DNA of 64,000 bases from Neoroseomonas marina (GTDB taxonomy: Bacteria; Pseudomonadota; Alphaproteobacteria; Acetobacterales; Acetobacteraceae), in assembly GCF_012927745.1 (NCBI RefSeq), contig NZ_JABBKX010000001.1, positions 310,001-374,000 of the forward strand, read 5' to 3'. Position numbers and translations under genes: made by a program. Below the pieces are notes generated by a model. That model was given only the letters and a program-made list of their open reading frames with translations, ran no database searches and was not told the origin of the DNA. Positions 35,611 through 43,625 of this stretch are shown here, piece after piece (the stretch's first letter is position 1; every line of letters begins with the position of its first letter).

Positions 35611-38600
35611 GTGCGCGTCCCGCTCGCCGCCTGCCTCCTCATCGGACTCTCGGCCTGCTCGGAGCCGCCGCCCGACGCCTATGTGACCCGCACCATGAAC
35701 GCGACGGCCGGCGAGCCGGTCGGGACGGACGCCCGCAACGAGGCATGCCAGGCCCAGCCCGGCCGCACCATCGCCGCCGACCGCCAGGTGCTCCGGGCGC
35801 GCGAGGTGTTCTGCGGCGGCTGGACGCAGCCCGCGGCGCGTGTCCTCGAACTCGCGGGCACCGCGAGCGAATCCGATCTCGACGCCCTGGCGAGTTCCGG
35901 CTTGTGGCGCTCCTGGCTCGACCAGCGCGTGGCCTGCGGACCGCCGACGCGTACCACGGTGACGGGCGGCGGGTCGGCCCGGCTGCTGGCCTGCACGCGG
36001 CGCGCGGGCGGCTGGCCGCATGTCGCCATCGTCACGGCCGGGCCCTCCGGCCCGGTGGTCGCCGACGGGGTCGCGACCTCGCTGCCGGTCATCGAGCGCC
36101 TTGCCACCGGCCGCACGGGCGGCGGCGGCGCGGCTGCAGGCGGCGGGTCGCGCTCCGCCGCGCTGGAACTCGCGGTGGCGCGGCTGTCGGCCGACGCCTT
36201 CGGCGCCGCCGATGTCAGCCGCTACGAGCAGCTGATGAACCTCGGCCGCGACCTGAACCAGACCGAGAACTTCGCCGCCGCCGAGGACGCCTACCGCGCC
36301 GCCCTGTCGGTCCAGGAACGCGTCCTCGGGCGCGACAATCCGAACACCGCGGCGCCGATGCTCGCCCTCGCGGTCAACCTGTCGAACCAGAAGCGCCTGT
36401 CCGAGGCGCAGGTGCTGCTCGACCGTGCCGGCACCCTCGCGCCGGGCGCCGCCGATCCGACCATGCAGGCGCGCGTGCTGCACTATCGCGGCCTGCACGC
36501 GCTCAATGCCGGCGACCCGGCGCGGGCAGCGACCTTCCTCCAGGAAGCCGAGACCCGCTACGCCGCCCTCGCGCCCGCCGCCACGCAGTCGCAGGAGAAC
36601 GACACCGCCGACCTGCTGGCCGACCCGGTGCAGCAATCGGCGATCCTTGGCCTCGCGGAAGCGAAGCGCAACCGCGCCGTGGCGCTGTCCCGCGCGGGCC
36701 GCGCGCAGGAAGCCGCCGAGGTGGTCGCCGAGGGCCGCGCGGTGCTGCGCCGCGCCGGGCTCGAGCCGAACATGATGGTCGGGCGCGCGCTGCGAACGGA
36801 GGCCGGCGCCGACATCCGCCTCGGCCGCACCGACGCGGCGGCGACGCTGCTCGAGCGTGCCGCCGGACGTTTCAGCATCGCCGCGCCGGGCGAACGCCCC
36901 GAGGCCGTGACCCTGTTCCTCGCCGGCCAGCAGCGCCTGCGCGGCGGCCGGCGGAGCGAGGCGCTCGCAGCCTTCCGCACCGGCGCGGGCATCCTGCGCG
37001 CACGCCAGATCGGCCTGCCGGTGGCGCTCGTCGTCCCCTACCTCGATGCGCTCGACCAGGAAGCGGCGGCCAGCCCCGGCAGCGCCCCGGCCCTGCGCGC
37101 CGAGATGTTCGGCGCAGCCCAGCTCGCGCAGCGTTCCAGCACCGCCCGCTACGTGCAGCAGGCCTCCGCCCGCCTTGGCGTGTCGGAAGGCAATCCGGCG
37201 GTGCAGGGCGCGGTGCGCGGGCTGCAGGACGCCGACCGCGAACTGCGCGACCTGTTCGCCGAGCGCGACGCCTCGGGCGCCAACAATGCCGCGCTCGACG
37301 CGCGCATCGCCGCCGCCCAGCAGCGCCGGTCGGAAGCCGAGAGCCAGGTCGCCGCCGCGGCGCCGGGCTATCGCCAGCTGCTGCTCGCCGCCGTCGATGC
37401 CGACAGCGTCTTCCGCGCCCTCGGGCCCCAGGAAGGCATGCTGACCATGCTGCTGGGTCCCAACAACGGCTTCGTCATGTCGGTCCGCCATGGCCGTGTC
37501 GACGCCCGCCGCATCCCGATCGGGGAGGAAGCCGTCGCGGCCCTGGTCAGCCGCGTGCGGCGGTCGAGCGAGATCGGCGCCGGCGGCGTGCCGCGCTTCG
37601 ACACCGCGGCGGCGCAGGAACTCCACAACCTGCTGGTCGGCCCGCTCGCCCCCTCGCTCGCGGGCACCGAGACGCTGGTGGTAGCGCCTGACGGCCCGCT
37701 GCTCGCCCTGCCCTTCGGGATGCTGCTCGCCGGCCCGGCCCCGGCCGAGAACCTGGTCGGCGCGCCCTGGCTCGTGCGGCAATTCGCGATCGTCCACGTC
37801 CCGAGCCCGCAGACGCTGGTCACGCTGCGCGCCGCCGGCACCGGTTCCACCGCACCGCTGCCCTATATCGGCTTCGGCGACTTCGTGCCGCCCTCGGCCG
37901 CGCAGTATGCTCGCTCCTTCCCCGCGGATCGGTGCGGGCGGGATGCGCGGCTGGCGACCGGCCTCGGCCGCCTGCCCGGCACGCGGGCGGAGGTGCAGAC
38001 GTCGCGCCAGCTGATGGGCGCAGCACCCGACAAGGCGGTCCTCGGCGCCGAGTTCACCATCCCGAACATGCGGCGCCAGCGGCTCGACCAGTATCGCGTC
38101 GTGCATCTCGCGACCCACGCGCTGCTGCCGGGCGAATTGTCGTGCCTGCCAGAGCCCTCGGTCGTCGCCTCCCCGCCGGGTGGGGCGCCCTCGGCCGATC
38201 CCGCCTTCCTCAAGGCGAGCGAAGTGCTCGACATCAAGATGGACGCGGACCTCGTGATCCTGTCCGCCTGCAACACCGGCGGGCCGGGCGGCGAAGGGGG
38301 CGGCGAGGCGCTGTCCGGCCTCGCCCGCGCCTTCTTCTACGCCGGGGCGCGCGGGCTGATGGTCACGCACTGGGCGGTGGACGACGCCGCCGCCGCGCTG
38401 ACGGTTGCCGACACGCTGCGCCGCCAGCAGGGGGGCGCGACCTCGGCGGCCGCGCTGCGCGGGGCGCAGATGCTGATCCTCGAGGAAGCCGGCCGCAGCA
38501 TCCCGGCCGCCTTTGCGCATCCGTACTACTGGGCGCCTTTCGTGCTGATCGGCGACGGGCGGCGGGCCGGGACGCCGGGCGGCAGCGCCCAGGCGCCGTC

Positions 38601-38622
38601 CAACGGGCCGGCCCGCCTGTAG
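35611..38622 (+). CDS. CHAT-domain lipoprotein with TPR-like repeats
   Basis: 1003 aa from a GTG four bases after the tpsA stop. The lipobox LSAC (Cys16) with Ser at +2 predicts a lipoprotein of the outer membrane. Residues about 200-480 are helical, TPR-like (NLGRDLNQTENFAAAEDAYRAAL and relatives). A coiled-coil-prone part follows, then the CHAT (caspase HetF-associated) domain from about 620 to the end. Catalytic His836 (HLATHA) and Cys887 (LSACNTG) are both present, so it should be an active cysteine protease. Its place in the tps operon suggests it processes or holds the TpsA exoprotein at the surface. That role is inference. Confidence 0.9.
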   Translation: MRVPLAACLLIGLSACSEPPPDAYVTRTMNATAGEPVGTDARNEACQAQPGRTIAADRQVLRAREVFCGGWTQPAARVLELAGTASESDLDALASSGLWRSWLDQRVACGPPTRTTVTGGGSARLLACTRRAGGWPHVAIVTAGPSGPVVADGVATSLPVIERLATGRTGGGGAAAGGGSRSAALELAVARLSADAFGAADVSRYEQLMNLGRDLNQTENFAAAEDAYRAALSVQERVLGRDNPNTAAPMLALAVNLSNQKRLSEAQVLLDRAGTLAPGAADPTMQARVLHYRGLHALNAGDPARAATFLQEAETRYAALAPAATQSQENDTADLLADPVQQSAILGLAEAKRNRAVALSRAGRAQEAAEVVAEGRAVLRRAGLEPNMMVGRALRTEAGADIRLGRTDAAATLLERAAGRFSIAAPGERPEAVTLFLAGQQRLRGGRRSEALAAFRTGAGILRARQIGLPVALVVPYLDALDQEAAASPGSAPALRAEMFGAAQLAQRSSTARYVQQASARLGVSEGNPAVQGAVRGLQDADRELRDLFAERDASGANNAALDARIAAAQQRRSEAESQVAAAAPGYRQLLLAAVDADSVFRALGPQEGMLTMLLGPNNGFVMSVRHGRVDARRIPIGEEAVAALVSRVRRSSEIGAGGVPRFDTAAAQELHNLLVGPLAPSLAGTETLVVAPDGPLLALPFGMLLAGPAPAENLVGAPWLVRQFAIVHVPSPQTLVTLRAAGTGSTAPLPYIGFGDFVPPSAAQYARSFPADRCGRDARLATGLGRLPGTRAEVQTSRQLMGAAPDKAVLGAEFTIPNMRRQRLDQYRVVHLATHALLPGELSCLPEPSVVASPPGGAPSADPAFLKASEVLDIKMDADLVILSACNTGGPGGEGGGEALSGLARAFFYAGARGLMVTHWAVDDAAAALTVADTLRRQQGGATSAAALRGAQMLILEEAGRSIPAAFAHPYYWAPFVLIGDGRRAGTPGGSAQAPSNGPARL

Positions 38623-38758
38623 CAGCGACCTGCCGGCGCGTGCGGTGAGCGGAATCGCAATGCGTGCAAATGTTCTCCGCCGTGGTAACGACATCGCGGC
38701 GGCGAGGCTGTAGCATCGCCCCGAACCGGATGCGGGACGCCGGAGAGCCCGAGGACCC

Positions 38759-41032
38759 ATGCTGCCAGCCGAGCTGAACCAGAAGTACGAAGTCCGCGGG
38801 ACGCTCGGCGCGGGCGCGATGGGCACGGTCTACGACGCGGTGGACCGCATCATCGAGCGCCGCGTCGCCATCAAGGTCGTCAACCGCCCGAACGAAAGCG
38901 ACCCCGAAGCCGTCGAGGCGCATGCCCGCTTCCGGCGCGAGGCCCAGGCCGCCGGCCGCCTCTCCCATCCGAACATCGTCGGCGTCTACGACTACGGCGA
39001 GAACGCGACCCAGGCCTGGATCGTGATGGAGCTGGTCGAGGGCGGCAGCCTCAAGGGCCGGCTCGACAAGAACGAGCGCTTCACCGTCCCCGAGATCGTC
39101 CGGATCATGGGCGAGGTCTGCGCCGGCCTGCACTATTCCCACCAGCGCGGCGTCGTGCACCGGGACATCAAGCCCGGCAACATCATGCTGACGCCGGACG
39201 GCCAGGTGAAGATCGCCGATTTCGGCATCGCGCGGCTCGAGAACTCCTCGATGACGCAGGTGGGCACGCTGATCGGCACCCCCTCCTACATGGCGCCCGA
39301 GCAGTTCCGCGGCGAACCGGTCGACCTGCGCGCCGACATCTGGGCCTCGGGCGTCATGCTCTACCAGCTGCTGACCGGGGAGAAGCCATTCGAGGGCGGT
39401 TTCTCGGCGGTCATGCACAAGGCCCTGCACACCGAGCCGCCGCCGCCCTCCACCCTGTCCGTCACCACGCCGCGGGCCTTCGACGGGGTGATCTCGCGCG
39501 CGCTCGCGAAGCGGCCCGACGACCGTTTTCGATCCGCCGCGGAATTCGCCGATGCGATCCGCGCCGCGGCCAGCGGCAACGCGCCCGAACCGGCGATGGC
39601 CGGCGGGCTGCCGGGCCTGCCCGGCCTGAACGAGGACGCGACGGTGGTCACCGCGCGGCCCGTGGCCGGCGCGGCCGCGGCGGCCAGCACGCAGGCTCGC
39701 CCCGCCACGCCCGCGCCCGCCGCGACCGGCGAGAAGAAGGGCCCGCCCGTGGCGCTGATCGCCGGCGGTGCCGGCGCCTTGGTGGCCGCCGCCGGCGCAG
39801 CCTGGTTCTTCCTGGCCGGCCCGGGTGCCGGCCCCGACCCCGCCGCGCTCGAACGCCAGCGCCTCGAGCAGGAAGCGGCCGCGCGCGATGCGCAGGCCCG
39901 CGCCCAGGCGACCGCCGAACAGGCGCAACGGGAGGCCGCCACCCGCGAAGCCGCCGCGCGCGAGCAGGCGGCCCGCGAAGCCCAGGCCCGTGATATCGCC
40001 GCCCGCGAACAGGCAGCCCGTGACCAGGCCGCCCGCGAGGCAGCGGCCCGCGACCAGGCGGCCGCCGATGCCCAGGCCCGACAGGCCCAGGCGGCGCGCG
40101 ACCAGGCCGCCGCCGAGCAGGCGGCGCGGGAGGCCGCAGCCCGCGAACAGGCCGCCCGCAACGCCGCCGCGCGCGACCAGGCCGCCCGTGAACGCGCCGC
40201 CGCGGAGCAGGCGGCGCGGGATGCCGCGGCCCGCGAGCAGGTGGCGCGGGAGCAGGCCGCACGGGAGCAGGCGGCCCGCGACCAGGCCGCGCGGGAACAG
40301 GCCGCGCGCGACCAGGCGGCCCGCGAACAGGCTGCGCGCCAGCAGCAGCAACAGCAGCAGCAGGTCGCCGCGGCGCGGCTCGACCTCCGCGCGGCCGCCC
40401 AGACACTGGCGACCCAGACCCCCTGTTCGCTCATCGCCTGGTCGGCCACCGATCGCACCATGTCGCTCGCCGGCGTCGTGCGCCGGGGCGACGAGGCGTC
40501 CATCCGCCAGAACCTCTCAGCCCGCGGGGTTCCGGACGATGCCGCCCAGCTCGCCCTGACCTCCTTCGATGGACCCTATTGCGCGGCGCTCGATCTGTTC
40601 CGCCCGGTGCTGGGCCCGGCGGGCGCCGCACCGTCGGTGCAGGTCGTGGGGCGGATGCCGCTGCAGAAGGGCGAGTTGCTGCAGTTCGACGTGCAGATGC
40701 CCGACTGGCCGGCGCATCTCTACCTCGCCTACTTCATGAAGTCGGGCGAGGTCGCGAACCTGGTGCCGTCGACGCTGTACCAGGGAAGCGCCCGGGTCCG
40801 CCTCGGCGAACCGACAGGCAGCTTCACCGGCTGGGAGGTCGACGAGCCCTTCGGCACGGACCTCGCGGTGGTGATCGCCTCGGACCGGCCGCTCTTCGGC
40901 AATTCGCGCCCGCTGGTGGAATCGCAGGAAGCCTACATGTCCGCCCTCGCCGCCGCGCTGCGCAACGCGCGGGCGAGCGGTACGCGGGTCGTGGTCCGCC
41001 CGATCGTCGTCGAGACCGTGGCGCGGCGCTGA
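38759..41032 (+). CDS. ppkA: Transmembrane Ser/Thr protein kinase, PpkA-like
   Basis: 757 aa. The Hanks kinase domain (about 8-270) has GAGAMG (17-22), Lys39, HRDIKPGN (Asp136), DFG (Asp154) and APEQ. A juxtamembrane stretch holds NEDATVV (Thr295). One transmembrane helix lies at about 330-352. Residues about 360-540 are an AREQA-type pentapeptide repeat ending in eight Gln, probably a long periplasmic helix like TolA domain II. The last 200 residues look like a DUF4384-type C-terminal domain. In T6SS clusters PpkA phosphorylates Fha or TssL and switches on firing, with PppA opposing it. A T6SS cluster is beside it and pppA lies at the far side, so that role is likely though not proven by adjacency. 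Confidence 0.85.
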   Translation: MLPAELNQKYEVRGTLGAGAMGTVYDAVDRIIERRVAIKVVNRPNESDPEAVEAHARFRREAQAAGRLSHPNIVGVYDYGENATQAWIVMELVEGGSLKGRLDKNERFTVPEIVRIMGEVCAGLHYSHQRGVVHRDIKPGNIMLTPDGQVKIADFGIARLENSSMTQVGTLIGTPSYMAPEQFRGEPVDLRADIWASGVMLYQLLTGEKPFEGGFSAVMHKALHTEPPPPSTLSVTTPRAFDGVISRALAKRPDDRFRSAAEFADAIRAAASGNAPEPAMAGGLPGLPGLNEDATVVTARPVAGAAAAASTQARPATPAPAATGEKKGPPVALIAGGAGALVAAAGAAWFFLAGPGAGPDPAALERQRLEQEAAARDAQARAQATAEQAQREAATREAAAREQAAREAQARDIAAREQAARDQAAREAAARDQAAADAQARQAQAARDQAAAEQAAREAAAREQAARNAAARDQAARERAAAEQAARDAAAREQVAREQAAREQAARDQAAREQAARDQAAREQAARQQQQQQQQVAAARLDLRAAAQTLATQTPCSLIAWSATDRTMSLAGVVRRGDEASIRQNLSARGVPDDAAQLALTSFDGPYCAALDLFRPVLGPAGAAPSVQVVGRMPLQKGELLQFDVQMPDWPAHLYLAYFMKSGEVANLVPSTLYQGSARVRLGEPTGSFTGWEVDEPFGTDLAVVIASDRPLFGNSRPLVESQEAYMSALAAALRNARASGTRVVVRPIVVETVARR
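39868..40363 (+). repeat. AREQA pentapeptide-rich repeat and poly-Gln tract in the kinase
   Basis: The coding sequence repeats units translating as A-R-(E/D)-Q-A and variants with -AAAR- and -RDAAA-, followed by an eight-Gln run at 40340-40363 (CAG/CAA). Codons vary between copies (gcc/gcg, cgc/cgg/cgt), so the repeat is held at protein level, but the tract could still shift length by slippage at the CAG run. Confidence 0.8.
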
Positions 41033-41042
41033 GCGGCGCGCC

Positions 41043-41789
41043 ATGGCCGTGACCGCCACCGCGATCGACATCGCCGCCCCCGGCGGGACGATCAACGCCG
41101 ATCTCTATGCCCCCGCCGCGGCGCCCGAAGCGGCGCCCGCGGTGCTGATGCTGATGGATGCACCGGGCGCGCGGCCGGCGCTGCGGGGCATGGCGGCTCG
41201 TCTCGCGGCCGCCGGCTACCGCGCGCTGCTGCCGAACCTCTACTGGCGACACGCCCGCGACATCGGCTTCGACCGCGCCGCCTTCAACCAGGAGGGCCAT
41301 CCGGAGCGCGAGCGGATCTTCAACCTCGCGCGCGGCTACGGTCATGCCCAGTTCCGCACCGACCTGCCGGCGATGCTCGATGCGCTCGGCGTCACGCCGG
41401 CGCGGCCCGGCGCCGCGGTCGGCTACTGCATGAGCGGTCGCTTCGCCCTGCAGGCGCTCGCCGAACAACCCGACCGCGTCGCCGCTGCGGCGTCCTTCTA
41501 CGGCACGCGCATGGTCACCGATGCGCCGGAGAGCCCGCATCTGTGGATCCCGCGCATGCGGCGCGGGACGGCCTATCTGTGTTTCGCCGAGCGGGATCCG
41601 TTCATTCCCGCTGGCGTACCGGGGCAGGTCGCCGCGGCACTGGCGGCCAGCGGCCTGGAGCATCGGATCGAGCACTATCCGGGCGTGCACCACGGCTTCG
41701 CGCAACCGGATTCGACGGGGTTCGACCCCGTCGCCGCGGAGCGTCACTGGCTGGCGATGCTGGCCTTGCTGGCGCGCGTGCCGCGCTGA
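41043..41789 (+). CDS. Dienelactone hydrolase family protein
   Basis: 248 aa, alpha/beta-hydrolase fold. The nucleophile is Cys129 in GYCMSGRF, with Asp185 (ERDPF) and His217 (HHGFA), the Cys-Asp-His triad of dienelactone hydrolases rather than the Ser triad of esterases. Such enzymes open cyclic lactones in aromatic degradation and related reactions. It begins 10 bases after the kinase stop, so the two may share a transcript, but no functional link to phosphorylation is evident. The C-terminus FDPVAAERHWLAMLALL is family-typical. Confidence 0.9.
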   Translation: MAVTATAIDIAAPGGTINADLYAPAAAPEAAPAVLMLMDAPGARPALRGMAARLAAAGYRALLPNLYWRHARDIGFDRAAFNQEGHPERERIFNLARGYGHAQFRTDLPAMLDALGVTPARPGAAVGYCMSGRFALQALAEQPDRVAAAASFYGTRMVTDAPESPHLWIPRMRRGTAYLCFAERDPFIPAGVPGQVAAALAASGLEHRIEHYPGVHHGFAQPDSTGFDPVAAERHWLAMLALLARVPR

Positions 41790-41826
41790 CGGCCCGACGC
41801 GCCGTCCGCTCCGAACCGGCGAGCGC

Positions 41827-42543
41827 TCAGTTCCGCGCCTTGCCGAAATCGAGCAGGTAGTAGGCGTTGAACTCGTCCCGGTAGCCCGAGATCCGCCAGA
41901 AATCCTTCATGAAGGCTTTGAATTTCGCGCGGGTGTCGAAGTAGAACTCGCCGAAATTGGGGTCGAAGAAGCAGACGTCGCGGCTGCCGACATAGGTGCA
42001 GAGCGCATGGCCGCCGGCCGGCCCCAGGATCGAGACCAGCACATAGAAGTTCTGCCCGTTCCACTGGTCGGGATCGAGGTCGCGGGCAATGCGCATCCCC
42101 ATCGCCTGGCCGCTGCGATACGCGTGCGGGCGCGTCATCCCGGCCCGCGCCATGCGACGGCGGACCACGCCGTAGAGGGCGAGGTACTTCTCCGTCACGA
42201 CGTCCTGGAACAGCATGTCGCCCTGCCCCGCGCCGGGCCGGACCGTCGGATTGAAGGCCGCGCTGCCAGGGGCCGCGACGCTTTCGGCGAAGTTGATCAT
42301 CAGGTTGGCGATCATCGCCGGGCGAACGTTCATCGTTCCCGGCGTGCAGAGCCAATTCCACACGGAACGGTCGTTCGCGTGCTCGGCGATCCACTTCGCG
42401 CACAACGCCTGGCAGATGCCGCCCGCGGTCGCCGGCAGGGCGCGGATCAGCGTGGCCGTCGGCTCGAGGCACTGGGAGAAGGGGATGTACGCGCCGCCGG
42501 CCTTGGTCGCCATCTCGCGGACGCGCTGCACGAACTCCCTCAT
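41827..42543 (-). CDS. YopT/AvrPphB-type (C58) cysteine protease, candidate T6SS effector
   Basis: 238 aa, no signal peptide and no membrane helix. The catalytic residues line up with peptidase family C58: Cys44 in TAGGICQALCAKWI, His179 in GPAGGHALCTYVG and Asp194 in CFFDPNFGEFYF. The His-Asp spacing of 15 equals that I recall for AvrPphB (H212, D227) and is one less than in YopT. Known C58 enzymes are effectors that cut lipidated Rho GTPases or plant kinases. This gene is the last of the minus-strand run that starts at tssA, 85 bases after the metallopeptidase, so cargo of the T6SS is plausible. No immunity-like gene is visible, though the 85-base gap could be too short for one. Six further Cys are present. 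Confidence 0.7.
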   Translation of the reverse strand: MREFVQRVREMATKAGGAYIPFSQCLEPTATLIRALPATAGGICQALCAKWIAEHANDRSVWNWLCTPGTMNVRPAMIANLMINFAESVAAPGSAAFNPTVRPGAGQGDMLFQDVVTEKYLALYGVVRRRMARAGMTRPHAYRSGQAMGMRIARDLDPDQWNGQNFYVLVSILGPAGGHALCTYVGSRDVCFFDPNFGEFYFDTRAKFKAFMKDFWRISGYRDEFNAYYLLDFGKARN

Positions 42544-42628
42544 GCCGCATGGGTCCCGCGCTGGGGCGGTCCGGGGTCGGTTGCGGTTCCGGCCGGACTC
42601 CCGCCGCCCATGCGTCGACGCCTTCGGG

Positions 42629-43615
42629 TCAGAGCGGCGCGCGCGCGCGCAGCGCGGTCCGCAGTTGCTCCGCCCGCGCCTCGGTCAGCCCGGCATGCAT
42701 CGGCGTGAAGAAGCGCGCATCCGGCGTGAAGAGCAGATAGGCCATCGCCTCGTTCATCATCACCTCTTCCAGCGCGGGGTCGTAGCCTTCCCGCTCGAGG
42801 AAGGCGCGGAACGCCGCGCGCTCCTGCTCGGTGAAGACCTCGCGCCAGACCTTGGCGACGTGTTCGGCGAATTCGGTATTGGTGAAGAAGTGCCCGTGGC
42901 CGATCTCGTGGTTGAGGATCGCGCGGCGCATCGTCGGATCGACGCGGGATTCCAGACCCGGCACGGAGATGATGGCGAAGTCGCCGGGCGCGGGGACGAG
43001 GCCGCGCAGCCGCTGCACCTCCTGCCGCAGGCGTTGCTCGGAGGGGTTGAGCGCGATCGAGTCGCGGTCCGCCAGCATGAAGAAGCGCTCGAGGTCGCGA
43101 CCGCGGTAATTGTGCCCGTAGTAGTAGGTCGCCGCGGTATCGCCGCTGCGCGCGATGGCCGCGGCCAGCGCGGCATCGTCGAGCAGCCGGTCGCGAGGCT
43201 GACCCACCTTCTCCACCAGCGCGGCAACGCGGTTGAAGGTCGCTGCCTGGGCGTCGAGATCGGGAAAGTCGAAGACGAAGACCCGAGGATTTTCCGCGAG
43301 GCGGAACAGGGTCGGCGCCGTGGCGCGGTGACCGAAGATCGCATCGGCCGCGGCCAGACGCGGTGTCGTCTCGGCCGGCGTGGGCGGTGGCGGCTGGACG
43401 ACCGCGGGCCCTTCCGGCTTGGCCGGCGTTTCCGGCGCCCCGGACCGGAGCCAGTACCAGGCCCCTGCCCCGGCGACGCCGGCTGCCACGACCGCTCCGG
43501 CCGCGACCAGGGTCAAGGTCCGGCCATGGGATCCCGGCCGGGCCACGGAGGCACCGGCCGAGGATGCGACCGCCTGGGGTCGCGGCAGGACGACCGTCGC
43601 GTCCGGGTCGGTCAT
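42629..43615 (-). CDS. Single-pass membrane HExGH metallopeptidase
   Basis: 328 aa from the ATG at 43615; a longer frame upstream overlaps ompA-domain gene and is not credible. The N-terminus is cytoplasmic and disordered, with TDPDATVVLPRP. One transmembrane helix follows (about 36-58). The periplasmic part carries the zinc motif HEIGH (236-240) followed by GHFFTNTEFAEHV, and NEAMAY further on may give the third ligand Glu. I do not recognise a family. Position in the T6SS operon (10 bases after the OmpA-domain gene) suggests a T6SS-linked envelope protease or effector. The DATVV motif also occurs in the PpkA-like kinase. Confidence 0.7.
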   Translation of the reverse strand: MTDPDATVVLPRPQAVASSAGASVARPGSHGRTLTLVAAGAVVAAGVAGAGAWYWLRSGAPETPAKPEGPAVVQPPPPTPAETTPRLAAADAIFGHRATAPTLFRLAENPRVFVFDFPDLDAQAATFNRVAALVEKVGQPRDRLLDDAALAAAIARSGDTAATYYYGHNYRGRDLERFFMLADRDSIALNPSEQRLRQEVQRLRGLVPAPGDFAIISVPGLESRVDPTMRRAILNHEIGHGHFFTNTEFAEHVAKVWREVFTEQERAAFRAFLEREGYDPALEEVMMNEAMAYLLFTPDARFFTPMHAGLTEARAEQLRTALRARAPL

Positions 43616-43625
43616 GCGCCCGCCG

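Noticed and set aside
23511-35642. 4043-codon minus-strand frame as a real gene
   Set aside because: Its product is low-complexity Arg/Ala/Asp-rich text with no recognisable domain. It exactly mirrors tpsA codons and is explained by the absence of TTA, CTA and TCA codons.
39868-40363. DNA-level tandem repeat or CRISPR-like array
   Set aside because: Copies differ in codons, lie in one reading frame and lack spacers; it is a protein-level repeat in the kinase.
41744-42550. Alternative 268-codon minus-strand frame over the C58 gene
   Set aside because: It is a frame-shifted shadow; only the frame 41827-42543 gives the catalytic Cys, His and Asp context.
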